In this document: piece after piece, positions 12,373-23,165 of the stretch
Layout: each line of letters opens with the position of its first letter
Position numbering within the stretch: the first letter of the stretch is position 1
Assembly: GCA_023055355.1 (NCBI GenBank)
Contig: JALJCS010000004.1
Span: forward strand, 28,548,744 to 28,612,743
From: Agelaius tricolor
Lineage: Eukaryota; Chordata; Aves; Passeriformes; Icteridae
Direction of reading: 5' to 3'
Length of the DNA stretch: 64,000 nucleotides
The notes under the pieces: generated by a model
What the model was told of the DNA's origin: nothing
The model's input: the letters and a program-made list of their open reading frames with translations, nothing else
Databases searched by the model: none
Position numbers and translations under genes: made by a program

Positions 12373-15300
12373 TGTAACGTATATATTTTTGTTCTGAGAA
12401 AATTTGATTATTGGTGTCTTATAGTAACTGCCACTGTAAAAGAAAAGCTTAAGTCACTCTTTGATTTGGTTTTAACTCTTTCTGTGGAATCCATTTCTAA
12501 ATATGAAGGAAGAGTTTATGATCTCTCCTTATATTCAACAGATTATGTAAATGCATTGAAAGGAAGTTGGAAGCATAAATCACAGATGTCGGTTTGATAG
12601 AAAGTTTGTAACCAGAAAAATCTACAGCTCCCAAATCCCAATGTGTTAATTACAAGACGACATCTGGTATACAAATTTATGCCGAGCTAAGAAATGTTCA
12701 GACTAAAATAGAGTATGCCTAAGTGGGCTTAGTGTCTAAAACCTACATTCATCATGGGGAAACTTAAAATCATGTGATCGTGAAGTGTCTGTGATCTAAA
12801 CTGTCTGCAGATAGAAAAGTGATATAAACTGGAGGGAAGGCAGTTAAAGATAGTTAAGACAGGTTAGACAACTTAGCCATGTACACCTGGCCAATGTTAT
12901 ATTTTCACTTTATATAATATGCTCACATACAGGATGGATAAAAAAATTCAAAAAATTCCTCAACTTAATAGCATACAATGTCTCTGACCTTTAATCCTAA
13001 CAAAGGAGATTTGTTTTCACTGATTTTGTGTTAAAAAATGGAGCCAGTAATATCTGTTGGAGTGTATGTGGTTACAGAATATTCTTATGTTGTAAAAGAT
13101 TTTATGAATAATATGAAAGTATTTGAAAATGGGGTAATTCAAACACAATTTTCCAAGTTACTGCTCTGTCAAACTTTGAAGAGGGACGCTATACATTAAA
13201 AAATGTTTTAGTTAAATCTTGTACACTTACGTTTTAAAACTGAAATAGCCTCAGTGGCTGTTGAATATCCAATTATCTTTTAAATTGCTTGTAGAGTAAA
13301 TGAGGACCCCCATGATATAACATACTCCCCTTTTTTACTCATCAGAGGAACTATATGAACCAGTATCTAGGAAGAAAAAGATTGCAAGGGTTCCTTTGCC
13401 TGAGGACTAAAATGATAATGTCGCTACTTCAGACTAACTGTAGCATCCACATGACAGAAGTCAATATAAAAAATGGTCTGACTTTAAAAGCCTGGGAGAT
13501 TATTCATATTGTACCTCCTCAGCCAGGAGGGGGTAGGGGGGAGGTTGTTGTAGAAACTCAGGACTTCATGGTGACTAACAATGAAGGAAAAGTAACACTC
13601 CATAAATTTGACTTCAGATGACTCCAAGCTGTGTATGACATCAAATAAGGATAACACTGGCCCTTACAAATTCTTATTTTGAGTACTCAATATTAACTAG
13701 TCCTGACTTAAAATTGAATTTTTCATTGAAAATGTGCAATATATTCACTTTTAAATATGGATAGTCAGAAAAACACTGTAGAATAGAATTAGAAGGTCAA
13801 CATAGTTTGCATTTCCTTAACTAAAAAAGTTCAGTGTAAAATTACAGATTTCTGGTCACCAAGGCTTTAATCTGAACACATCTGTGTCTATAAACCATGA
13901 AAAACCTATGTAATCTGGATCTATTTAATGACATGGTGCTAGCAATATTTCAGAGAAATAGTTGGTGGTTTGTTTGGCTTGGTGTTGGGAAAATGCTGTA
14001 TTTCGGTTATAGAGAAGGAGTTCAATTTCTGTCCTTAGAACTCCTTAGATTTAAAGCCTCTCTGCTGTCTGCATTCATGCACTTCCATGTGTTCGGAAGC
14101 AGAGGGGGTTGCAAAGGATTGTGGAAAAACTGTCAGTTCAGTCTCAGACTGGAAGTATTCAGCATTCCTGAGAGATTGAGAATAGATATGTAAAGCAGAA
14201 AGCAAAGAGCAGTTCATGCTATTGCAATAAAACTGAAGTCAAATATTGCAGATGACATTCTGCAGGCACTAGGGGAAGAAGATTATATTGTTGCAGGGGA
14301 TCAAGACTGCCTGCTGCGCTGATTCAAAGAATAAAGTCGCTGAAGTTAATATGAGAGGCCTTATCCAGTGGCACAAAACACACACTGAAATGACACTTTG
14401 GAAAATTTCCTAATAGTGAAGATCATCTGGATGTTTTCTGAAAACCCTGTCTTCTCCAGGAGGTTATATTACAGAAGTTTCAGCATGCTTTCATGATACA
14501 GTGACACAAGTTTCCTGAAAGAATATCAACCCATAACTGTGGTTTTCCATTAAATACTTGTCAAATATTTTAACTATTCAGTTAATACTGAGTTTGGACT
14601 ATATCATTTATCTGTCCATAACAGTAATGTCTCTAGTGAATACCAAAATAGCCATTATTCAGAAAAGTATAGAAATTGACTGTTATTAATAAGATTTTGC
14701 ACTGATATTGATGATAACTTTGATTCAAAGGTCTGAATGTAAATTTTTAAAGCATTATTGGTCTCATGTTTTTGTTTTGGTTTCTTCTCTGTAGAGACAG
14801 TAGTTTATAGATTACTTACTATCACTTAGGAATTTTAAGTTGAAGGTAGATTCAAATTTAAAACTGGACATATAAGCTGCTAGTCCTTTTCTTAAATGGT
14901 TGGTTCTACTTACAGATGTTGTGCTGTTAGCTATTAATCCAAGTGAAGCAAGTAACCAGAAACAGAATTTCCAGTCGCTTTGTACTGGCTCTGTAAAAAA
15001 TGAACTGTAGGCAAAATCCGTAGATGAAAATTAAATTTTCAAAATAAAAAATACTTGCAGTCTATTTCTACTTGACAGCTGGTTTGCTTTTCCTTGCCTT
15101 TGATGATTTTATCAGGTTTTATGAGAATGTTATTTTATTCAGTGAACATTAAACGTTGTCCGTTTCCAGGACAGTGTTTGATACATATGGCACCTCTTAC
15201 AAAGAAGACATATAAAGTAGGGACTAAGGTTTGTGAGTTTGCCGTAAATAAAGACAGCACATCAACAGAATTAAATTTTAAGTGCTTATGGTGTGTGCTG

Positions 15301-17260
15301 ACTAGCACTGTGCCTTCCTGATGTTATTTTAAACAGGAAGACAAATACATGGATTTAGCTTTGCACAGGCAATGCTGGATTTTATTGTTTTAACATAAGT
15401 ACATAGGTACATAGGCACATAGAGGACCTAAAATGTGCTGCAACATCAGAAAGACATGGCTCCCCTGTAGGTTCATGTCACCGGTTTCTCACATAACCTA
15501 CAGCATGCAGCATGGCACTACATAGCTATGTTCAGTTCCACCCACAGGCTCAGCAGGTTGGTGCTTATAGCTCCAATAAATGCAAGAAATTATTGGTTGC
15601 TGAAACTATGTTTGGTAAACACGTTTTAGTCTGTATTTTTCTCTAGCATAATTGAGCTAATTTGTAAATGTTGTTTAATAATAAGTCATGCAAAGATTAT
15701 AGTGTACTAAAAACAATAAGCAAGCCTATCTTTAAACAACTCTCAATTGAAAGACAAATAAAACCAAACAAAACAAAGCAAGGGGCTCCCTACAATACTT
15801 TAATTTGATCTTCTTGTTTGTGTGCACTATGCCATCATTTAATTGTCTAATTACATGCTGTGTTTTATTTTTTTTTTCATAAGGCCCTGCCTCATTTGAT
15901 TAATGGAATTGGCAGTATTTGCTTAATGAGCAGTTGTTTGATATGTTCTTCATTTGTTATTCAAAGAATGCACGCCATGCTCTATTTTCTGCTTTCCTTC
16001 TAAACCTTGATCTGAAGACAGAATTACTAGTTTTTTCCTAGACTGAGCAGTAAGTGATCATTGCAGTTGTGCTTGTGTTCTTTGCAAGAAGAATGTGGAA
16101 ATCTTTTTTCTTGGGAGGTGTTTTTTTTTCTGTCATCATAAAGTATTTTGTTGTTAAATCCAAAAGCATTTACCACAACCTAACAGAGCTGGTAAAAGCT
16201 GATGGTGACACAGAGTGACAGCATTGCTACTCAGCAAGGGAGAAAGGGAAGAAGAAACCCAGCCATCTAAGAAGGGTCCTGTATAAATCCACTTAGATAA
16301 TACTAATACATAGCACATTGCACAATGTTTTATTGTCCTATATATTAAAAACACTAAACAGTAATAGATGAACCAAGTAAGAAATGTCATGAAAGAAATT
16401 AAGAAAGATATCAATGACCAAATTAATTCATTGCTTTTCCTCAGTTGGGAAAGGCTGTTGTAATGGGTAACAGGAACATTGTTCCTGGAGGTCTCTGAAA
16501 AAGAAGAAGAGTTACATAATTTCTTCTTTTTTCTTTTGAAAACAAAATAATTTTTTTTCTAACCTTACTGGGAGTTCTGATCTTTTAAAAATAGCTTTAA
16601 AACCTATAAGCTTCCAGCTTTTCTGTTGTTCTTTTGAGCCAGTAATGGTTTTTTTCAACTAAAGTAATTTGGTTCATCTTGGAAGACAGTGCATATTTCT
16701 TAATTGAGTAGTCCTGTCCCTGAAGTAGTCATTCACCTCTTACAACAAATACATGGGACAGACATGAATTCAAGGTCTAAGGAATGTTGCAGACAAAAAG
16801 GAATTGCTTCACTAACAAAATCTAAACAAAGATCATTTTGGTTTCATTTTATTTTAGTAATTGTGCTCTTGGAAATTAAAAACTTTCTGGAAGATACTTG
16901 TTTCTTGGATCTAGAAAAGGGATGGCTTTCATATCTTATCAAGTCAATCAAATGAGAACCCAGACTTTTTTCCTTCATTCTCTTACGCGTCTTCCATTAA
17001 TTTTATTAGTGGTTCTCTTAATAATTTAATTTATTTTGTTTCCATCTTCCTTAGCATCCTATGTCTTTTTCTACTAAAGGCTGTCAGGTTTTGGTGTGAC
17101 CAAAGTATCACCTGACTTCAAAAATCATTGATGACTATATCCAGTAACATTATCTGGGAAAGTGCAAAAGGAAAAGCCAAGATTTTGCTACCACTTTTTA
17201 AGACCTTTTTGCTGTCTGCAGGTCAGTGCAGTGCACTTTATAGGAACACTTCTCTTTTAA
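12373..17260. other. Unique AT-rich noncoding stretch
   Basis: Almost 5 kb without a recognisable gene or transposon. Open frames at 13355-13621, 13897-14193 and 15094-15321 have no motif or paired splice sites that I can defend. The segment 15839-15960 is dense in TAAT/ATTA cores and resembles the texture of vertebrate conserved noncoding elements, but this cannot be tested by eye. Confidence 0.5.
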
Positions 17261-17712
17261 TACAATCAGAATATTTTGGGTTGGAGGGAACTTTGAAGAT
17301 ATAAGATTCCCACCACCTCCCATGGGCAGGGGCACCTTCTACCAGACCCGGTTGTTCAAAGTGCCATAACTTCACCCTGGACATTTCCAGGGGTGGGCCA
17401 TCCACATCTTCTCTGAACAATACCTTCCAGTGCCTCACCACCCTTGCAGTAAAGAATTTCTTTCTAATATTGGATTTAAACCTACTCTCTCAAGGTTTAA
17501 AACCTTTCCCCCTTGTCCTGTCCCTACACATCCTTGTAACAAATTCCTCACCAGCTTTCTTGTAGGGACCCTTCAACACCGAAAAACCAAAACAAGCTCA
17601 CCCTGAAGCCTTCCCTTCTCCAGACTGACAGTCCCAATTCTCTCAGCCTTTTCACACAGCATGATACATGACCTAGAGGACCCCTTACTACTGGCCCTCA
17701 CATTGCAGAGAT
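17261..17712 (-). mobile_element. CR1 LINE, 3' region, minus strand
   Basis: The copy opens with 'tacaatcagaatattttggg' and 'ggagggaactttgaag', complements of the CR1 terminus, and then shows a long series of well-preserved reverse-CR1 blocks: 'cccatgggcaggggcacc', 'ccagacccggttgttcaaag', 'ttccagtgcctcaccaccct', 'ccccttgtcctgtccctaca' and 'ttctccagactgacagtccc'. It fades near 17712. About 450 bases of 3' UTR and ORF2 tail remain. It lies about 0.6 kb from a plus-strand CR1, so the two face away from each other with their 3' ends outward. Confidence 0.93.
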
Positions 17713-18275
17713 ATTTGTTGTGCACCAGAGCTTGCAGCTGCATCAACATAGCTTCATCTATTATAAGGAAAAATGTTCATATTCTTTGAAAATGCACATA
17801 TTTTTCACCCAAGCTGGCAGGGTTTGGCTACGCCACACTTCCCAAGATTCTTGGTAATTTAAGGCATCTTCCTTGTAGGTTCTTCATCTGATAGACCCTC
17901 CTGTGAAATACATGCCACTAGCTTTTGGAATGTGTGGAAGAGTTCTTTTCTTACTAGGTAGAGTACATTTTTCACCTTAATTTTCAGTATTACATGTAAC
18001 TTCTAACCTGCAGAGCCTCCCTCCCTGCTAGGTGGTCTTACTTTTGAAGTCCTGTTCTATATATTTGTTTCTTGTCAAATAGCTATCCACCATATTGTGT
18101 ATTTTTGCCACTATTCTCTGTACCTTTCTGAGACCTTTTGCACTCTTTTTGAAAAGGCTGAGATGGAAATGGAACATTAAGGGAGAAAGGTGAATAGCAT
18201 AACATCTTTAAGTTGTCTATTTTGTTCAGTGTTCATCCTGTTCGTGATTATACATAGACCCTCCTGCCAGCAATA
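17713..18275. other. Spacer between two oppositely oriented CR1 copies
   Basis: AT-rich unique sequence with no recognisable feature. The CR1 at right may begin somewhat earlier than called, because 'ttcatcctgttcgtgatt' near 18233 faintly recalls CR1 ORF2. Confidence 0.5.
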
Positions 18276-19149
18276 GAAAAGGGCATCAAGTGCACCTTCA
18301 GTAAATTCAGATTACACCAAGTTTGTCAGGAGTATTGACCTGCTGGTGGGTAGAAAGGGACCCAGAGGGATGCTGAGAGGCTGGATTGATGTGCTGAGGC
18401 CCGTGTTATGAGATTGAACTAGACCAAGTGCCAAGTGCTGCAATTGTGCCAAAACAACCCCAGGCAGTACTACAGATTAAAGGAAGAATGCCCAGAAGCT
18501 GCAAGGAAAACAGCTTCAGGGTGCTGTTTGACTGTGTGAACATGAGCTAGTTGGCTTAGGTGGCCAAGAAAGCTATGGTGTCCTAGTCTATACCAGCAAT
18601 AGCATGGCCAACAGGAGCAGGGCAGGGATTGTCCCCCTGCACTAAGCAGTGGTGAGGCCACACCTCAAATCCTGTGCTCAGTTTTGGGTGTCTTAATAGA
18701 AGAAGGACCTTAAAGTGCTGGTGTGAGTCCAGAGAAGGGCAACAAAGCTGGTGAAGCGTTTGGAACACAGGTGCCACAAAAAATGGCTGAGGGAGCTGGC
18801 ATTGTTTAGCCTGGAGAAGAGGAGTCTCAGGGGAGAGCATGCTTTCCTGGGAGTGTGGAGGAAAGCCAAGTGGGGGTCAGTTTCTTTTTCCTGTCAACTA
18901 GCAGCAGGAGAAGAGGAAATGGTCTCAAGGGGAGATTCAAGCTGGACATAAAGAAGAAATTTTTCACTGGAAGCACTGATAAGCATTGGAATGGGCTGCC
19001 AAGGAAGGTGATGGAGTCACCATCCCTCATATTTAAATCAACTGAATGTGGTACTTAGTGCTGTAGTTTAGTTGGCATGGTGTTGTTTGGTCAAAGGCTG
19101 GACATGATGATCTTTCCAACCTTAGTGATTCCATGAGTATATGATTCTA
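18276..19149 (+). mobile_element. CR1 LINE, 5'-truncated copy with RT tail and 3' end
   Basis: The element starts inside the RT domain ('gggcatcaagtgcaccttca', then a decayed FADD box 'cagattacaccaag'). It continues through 'gtggtgaggccacacctcaa', 'gagtccagagaagggcaaca', 'agcctggagaagaggagtct', 'ttttcactggaagcactg' and 'atgatctttccaacctta', and ends in 'ccatgagtatatgattcta', the octamer terminus. All CR1 landmarks are collinear, about 870 bases long, but the frame is broken repeatedly. The short open frames on either strand inside it are remnants or antisense shadows. Confidence 0.94.
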
Positions 19150-21222
19150 AGTCTCCTGTTCCTTTACTGGTTATTTATGTAAGGGTCTTCTGTCCTTTTA
19201 TGACAACTTGCTTTCTTCAAGACTTGTTAGTTAAAGATCATTTTGAATAATTCTTGGAAACCTAAACAGGTTTTATTGACTGTATCTCTCTCGGATAGAT
19301 ATGTTTACTGAGTCTTTTAGAGAAGTGTATTAAATTTATGAGACGTGTATTTCCTTTATGGAACCTGTCTTGTCTTCATTTTATTGCATATAACTTCAAA
19401 AGGGTGGTTAAAACTGCCACTTTCAGTAAAACTGGACCTGTTCCTTCATTATTTCGCAGTCTTTGGAGGATACATTGATAGCTGTCATTTATGTTGTTTT
19501 CTACGGGATATCTGATCTGTTTTTTCATTATAACTGCTCCAAAGGTGTTCATTTTATACCCAGTGGTAAATTGGATTTCAGATAACAAAAATATCTCTTC
19601 TTTGTACACATCAGAAAATCTCTTCAATATATTGCATAATTTTGCACTAACAGTCTTATAAACTAAGTACAAGGGAGAACATAGTGCCTTTTTTATTTTA
19701 AATATAACTAACTGCAGACTGATGTAGATGATATTTCTTAAATTTATTTTTTTTATGGAGGAATTGCACTGTCTAATAATGATTGATACTCTTATGCTAA
19801 ATGTGACTTATTCAAAGCTAAAATGGCTTGCTGTGTGGCTTTTGCTTTGTTTTGGTTTGTTTTTAAGAAACCAAACGAGGAAACTCTTCCTTTTTCTGTC
19901 TGAAACATGTTCTTCAGATCTGTGTTGTATTTTTCATGACAGAGTCCCAATATGAAAACATTTCGCAGCTTGAAAAATGAAGAAAGTCATTAAACTAGTT
20001 TTCTCATCAGCAAGGTGTAAAAGTGTAATAAAGCTGATGGAAGACTGACACTTATTTAAAAATATATGAAGCACATATACATATGCTCTTGGTCTGTTAT
20101 TTTGTAAAAACTTTTGCATAACTTCAAGTTATTATTTGATTCATAGCAATAGAAATAGCAAAAATACTTGGAATTATTATAATTAATATAAAGAATATTC
20201 ATACAAAAACTGGAACTGCATGAAAGAACTGATAGTACATTGCAAGTCTCTCTTATTTTCCTAACATCATGTGACGGGCCCCTTGCTGTCTTCTGATGAA
20301 ACCTTTTCAAACTTCCCATAACAGGATACTTGTTGTGAAGCTAAATTCAATTTAAATGAAGAGAAACTTGCTTTTCACTTAAAAAATCTGTTATACAACC
20401 ATGTTGCTAATGGATTTCTTAGCAGGATAGAACTCCCTTTGTTCCATTAATGAGGACTATGTATGAAAAATGAACATGTATAATAAAATCATATGTTTAC
20501 CTCATTCTAACTGAGAATAGAGAGCAGATTATATTGTCGTAGTGCCACAAAATATTGTTACATACCATTAATGAGTCGCTATTCAGAACTTTCTAGTATT
20601 ACTGACTGTGGTTTATTTTTTGCATTTATAGCATCTTAATCAATCTAGTGGTTAAGACCTGTTTATGTTTATGTTATTTAATATAAGACTATTTTTTATA
20701 TTTCTTTTGAACTTTAACTATCATCTGAAGTGATCCATCCAAAAATATCTTCCAGCAAATGCTTGGCTTTTGGGGAACTACAGAAGAATCCTTTCCTAAC
20801 AAGGGGTTTTATGGACTAGTCCAAGGCTATCCTTAACGGGGAAGCTGAAATGAGCTGCTGAGGCTCTCTAGTGCATTGCAGTTAATTGTTGGTGGTGAAA
20901 GTTGGGTTCCTGGGATTATGGCCACCCCTACTGAAGTTAGACATATGAAAGAAACTGAGAGACATGACAGAGTTAGTCCATTAGGAATGAATTAATTAAA
21001 AGATCAAAAGTAGTACTTGATCCTTAGGGATTTAAAGTACTTAAAGATAATTAAAACATTTAAGGCCTTAAAAATTGTAAATCCAGTGTTTAACAGAGGA
21101 GTTACAGCATATTGTTGAACATTAGTGATATGTACTTTTAGTCCTTTCCCATTAATAAGCCTCAGAACAAAAGTCCTTCTCACAAGTTTACCTCAGACAT
21201 ACTCTTTCAGTGCTATGATTTA

Positions 21223-21268
21223 ATTTTAAATGGTCTCCATTTCTCTAGAAATGGAGACCATTTAAAAT
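21223..21268. repeat. Near-perfect palindrome, 22-bp arms, 2-nt spacer
   Basis: The left arm at 21223-21244 and the right arm at 21247-21268 are exact reverse complements over 22 bases, separated only by 'ct' at 21245-21246. The arms include the G+C-containing core 'tggtctccat', so the match is not an effect of AT composition. No known transposon terminus or target duplication is visible around it, and the pairing stops at both outer ends (21222/21269). It could extrude as a cruciform, or fold as a tight hairpin in RNA. Confidence 0.97.
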
Positions 21269-21334
21269 GGATTGGAAGGATTAGAAGATTCCTTTGCAAC
21301 CTTTGTATCTGAAAATCAGTAACTGATTAGGACC

Positions 21335-21383
21335 AAAGTTTTTTTTTTTTCTTTGTTTTGTTTTATTTTGTTTTGTTTTGTTT
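21335..21383. repeat. T-rich and (TTTTG)n simple repeat
   Basis: A T run is followed by 'ctttgttttgttttattttg' and further TTTTG units, ending near 21383. It may be a retroposon tail whose body is no longer recognisable, or plain slippage. Confidence 0.85.
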
Positions 21384-21445
21384 CTGGCTAACAAACAGAC
21401 CTATACATATGGGGTTTTTTCTTAGAAGTTCATTTTTTTTTTTTT

Positions 21446-21472
21446 AAATATTATTTTCTAAAAATAATATTT
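21446..21472. repeat. AT-rich palindrome, 12-bp arms
   Basis: The arms 21446-21457 and 21461-21472 are exact reverse complements, separated by 'cta'. They consist only of A and T, so chance is a fair explanation. Confidence 0.9.
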
Positions 21473-21540
21473 TTAGAGAATTTTCTTTTTTTTTTCATAT
21501 TATAGTGTATCATTGCAAGAAATTAAGTGTTGTTGGACTT

Positions 21541-21573
21541 TGTTGTTTGTCTGTTTGTTTGTTTGTTTGTTTT
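21541..21573. repeat. (GTTT)n microsatellite
   Basis: The tract contains five uninterrupted GTTT units after 'tgttgtttgtct'. Confidence 0.9.
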
Positions 21574-22559
21574 AACAGTATTTCTGACATCAGACAGTAA
21601 AAAGCAGCAAACAGGATGAAAAATAACATTATCCTCCTGTTTGGCAACACTAGTAGTTTCTGTACAATGAATGATAAATCACATGAAATAAGTTCATGAA
21701 ATAAAAAAGTTGTATTTCAAATATAATGTATAATTAAGATATCATCCAATAACTCTGACTACTAGAAATTAATATGCATTGCATGTGATCTCAAGTATAC
21801 TTAATAAATTTCATGGCTAGAGCAAGAGCAGATTAAAATCATTAACTACATCATGTTGCTTGTAAAAAAAAACAGGATCACAGTTATGGGAGAGGGTAAC
21901 TCCTTAATTTCATATTTTTAATTGACTGCTTCTGTAGTTAATTAAGGCTTTAGTGTAGGTTTTGGTTACAGACTTAATGGAAAGTATTTTAAGCAGCTGT
22001 TAAATTGAGACTCTTTCATAAGAACATTTTTAGAGCTCATTCCAGTTAAGAGGTTGTATTTGTGCTGAACTTAGTTTTACTATTTAAGTAAATTAGTATT
22101 AAATGTTCTACCATAATTTTTTGAAATTTCTTTTCTCTTGTGCATCTGTATGAAATTATTGATTGAAATAATTATCCATGACCTCCCAGTTATTGCACTA
22201 TTTCATTCTAGAACACTTAAAAAAAAAAAAAAACCAGACAACAAAAAACGTTTTTCATGTCATCCTGGTTGCAACCTATTTCTTCAAAATAACATAAAAA
22301 TTTAAAGTCTTTATTGAAGATAGATCAAATACTTTCTCCTTGGTGTTATTTTTAAGATCCAATTTATAAGGGGTATAAAATACATAAAATTAATCAAAAC
22401 TAGCAATTTAAAATCTCTGCAGAAATCTTTTAGAAGATGTGATAGGCTGGCCTGGATTTTATACTTTTAATTTTTTAAGGTTCTAATAGGACATTAATCT
22501 TTTTCTGAATGGTCTGGTAAAACAGCAACAGTTTTATCTCTAGTTATCACATTTGTTTT

Positions 22560-22893
22560 TGACGATTGTCTTGGAATAACATGGGAAGAATAGAGGGAAG
22601 AGTCACCTCTGTGAAGCTGGTGGTTCATGCTTCTTTTGATACAGCCCAATATGTGCTTGGATTTCTGGACTGCAGGTACACAATGCCAGCTCATGGCCAG
22701 CTTTTAATCCAAGAGAAGCCTAAAGTCCTTCTGTGTCTGTCTGCTCTCAAGGATTTCTTCTCCCAGTCTGTAACCACATCTGGGATTGCCCCAACCCATG
22801 TGCAGCACCTTGCCCATGGCCTTGTTGAACTTCACAAGATGCTCGTGGGTCAGTTTCTAAAGCATGTCCCTCTGCATGGCATCCCTTCCGTCT
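22560..22893 (-). mobile_element. CR1 LINE block A (RT C-terminal segment), minus strand
   Basis: Read on the minus strand this block starts near 22880 with a segment like the CR1 'gaagggatgccat..cagagg' box. It passes 'aagttcaacaaggccatggg' and 'tgggttggggcaatccc' and ends near 22570 at 'ccctctattcttcccatg', the counterpart of the CR1 Leu-Tyr-Ser-Ala box. In the CR1 order this segment should come immediately before the segment that lies at 22894-23165, but here it comes after it on the minus strand. The block is broken by stops in all frames. Confidence 0.85.
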
Positions 22894-23165
22894 GTTGTGT
22901 CAGCTTCTCATCCTCTCACTTGTTACCTATGAGGAGAGACCAATCCCAGCCTGTCTACAAACTCCCTTCAGGCAGCTGCAGATCAGGACTTCCCTCACCC
23001 GTCTTTTCTCCAGACTAAAAAACCCCAGTTCCCCCAGCTGCTCCTTATGGAACTTCTGCTTGAAACCCTTCACCAGACACATTGCCCTTCTCTGGACACA
23101 CTCCAGCACCTCAATCTTTTTGTGAGGGGCCCAAAACCAAACACAATATTTGAGATGAATATAAT
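22894..23165 (-). mobile_element. CR1 LINE block B (ORF2 tail), minus strand, out of order
   Basis: Read on the minus strand it starts near 23160 with 'catctcaaatattgtgtttg', the CR1 box for His-Leu-x-Tyr-Cys-Val. It goes through 'gaggtgctggagtgtgtcca', 'gtctggagaaaagacggg' and 'gaagggagtttgtagacagg', and ends near 22894 at 'ggtaacaagtgagaggatga'. An open minus-strand frame at 22927-23175 follows it. Its start joins, in CR1 coordinates, to the end of block A, so the pair looks circularly permuted. Neither block has the 3' octamer end. Confidence 0.87.

Larger units (their letters stand above)
19150..22559. other. Unique AT-rich stretch with simple repeats and palindromes
   Basis: No gene is recognised. 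The region holds a near-perfect 46-bp palindrome (21223-21268), a weaker AT palindrome (21446-21472), a T-rich/(TTTTG)n tract (21335-21383) and a (GTTT)n tract (21541-21573), all within 400 bases. The remaining sequence is featureless by eye. Confidence 0.55.
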
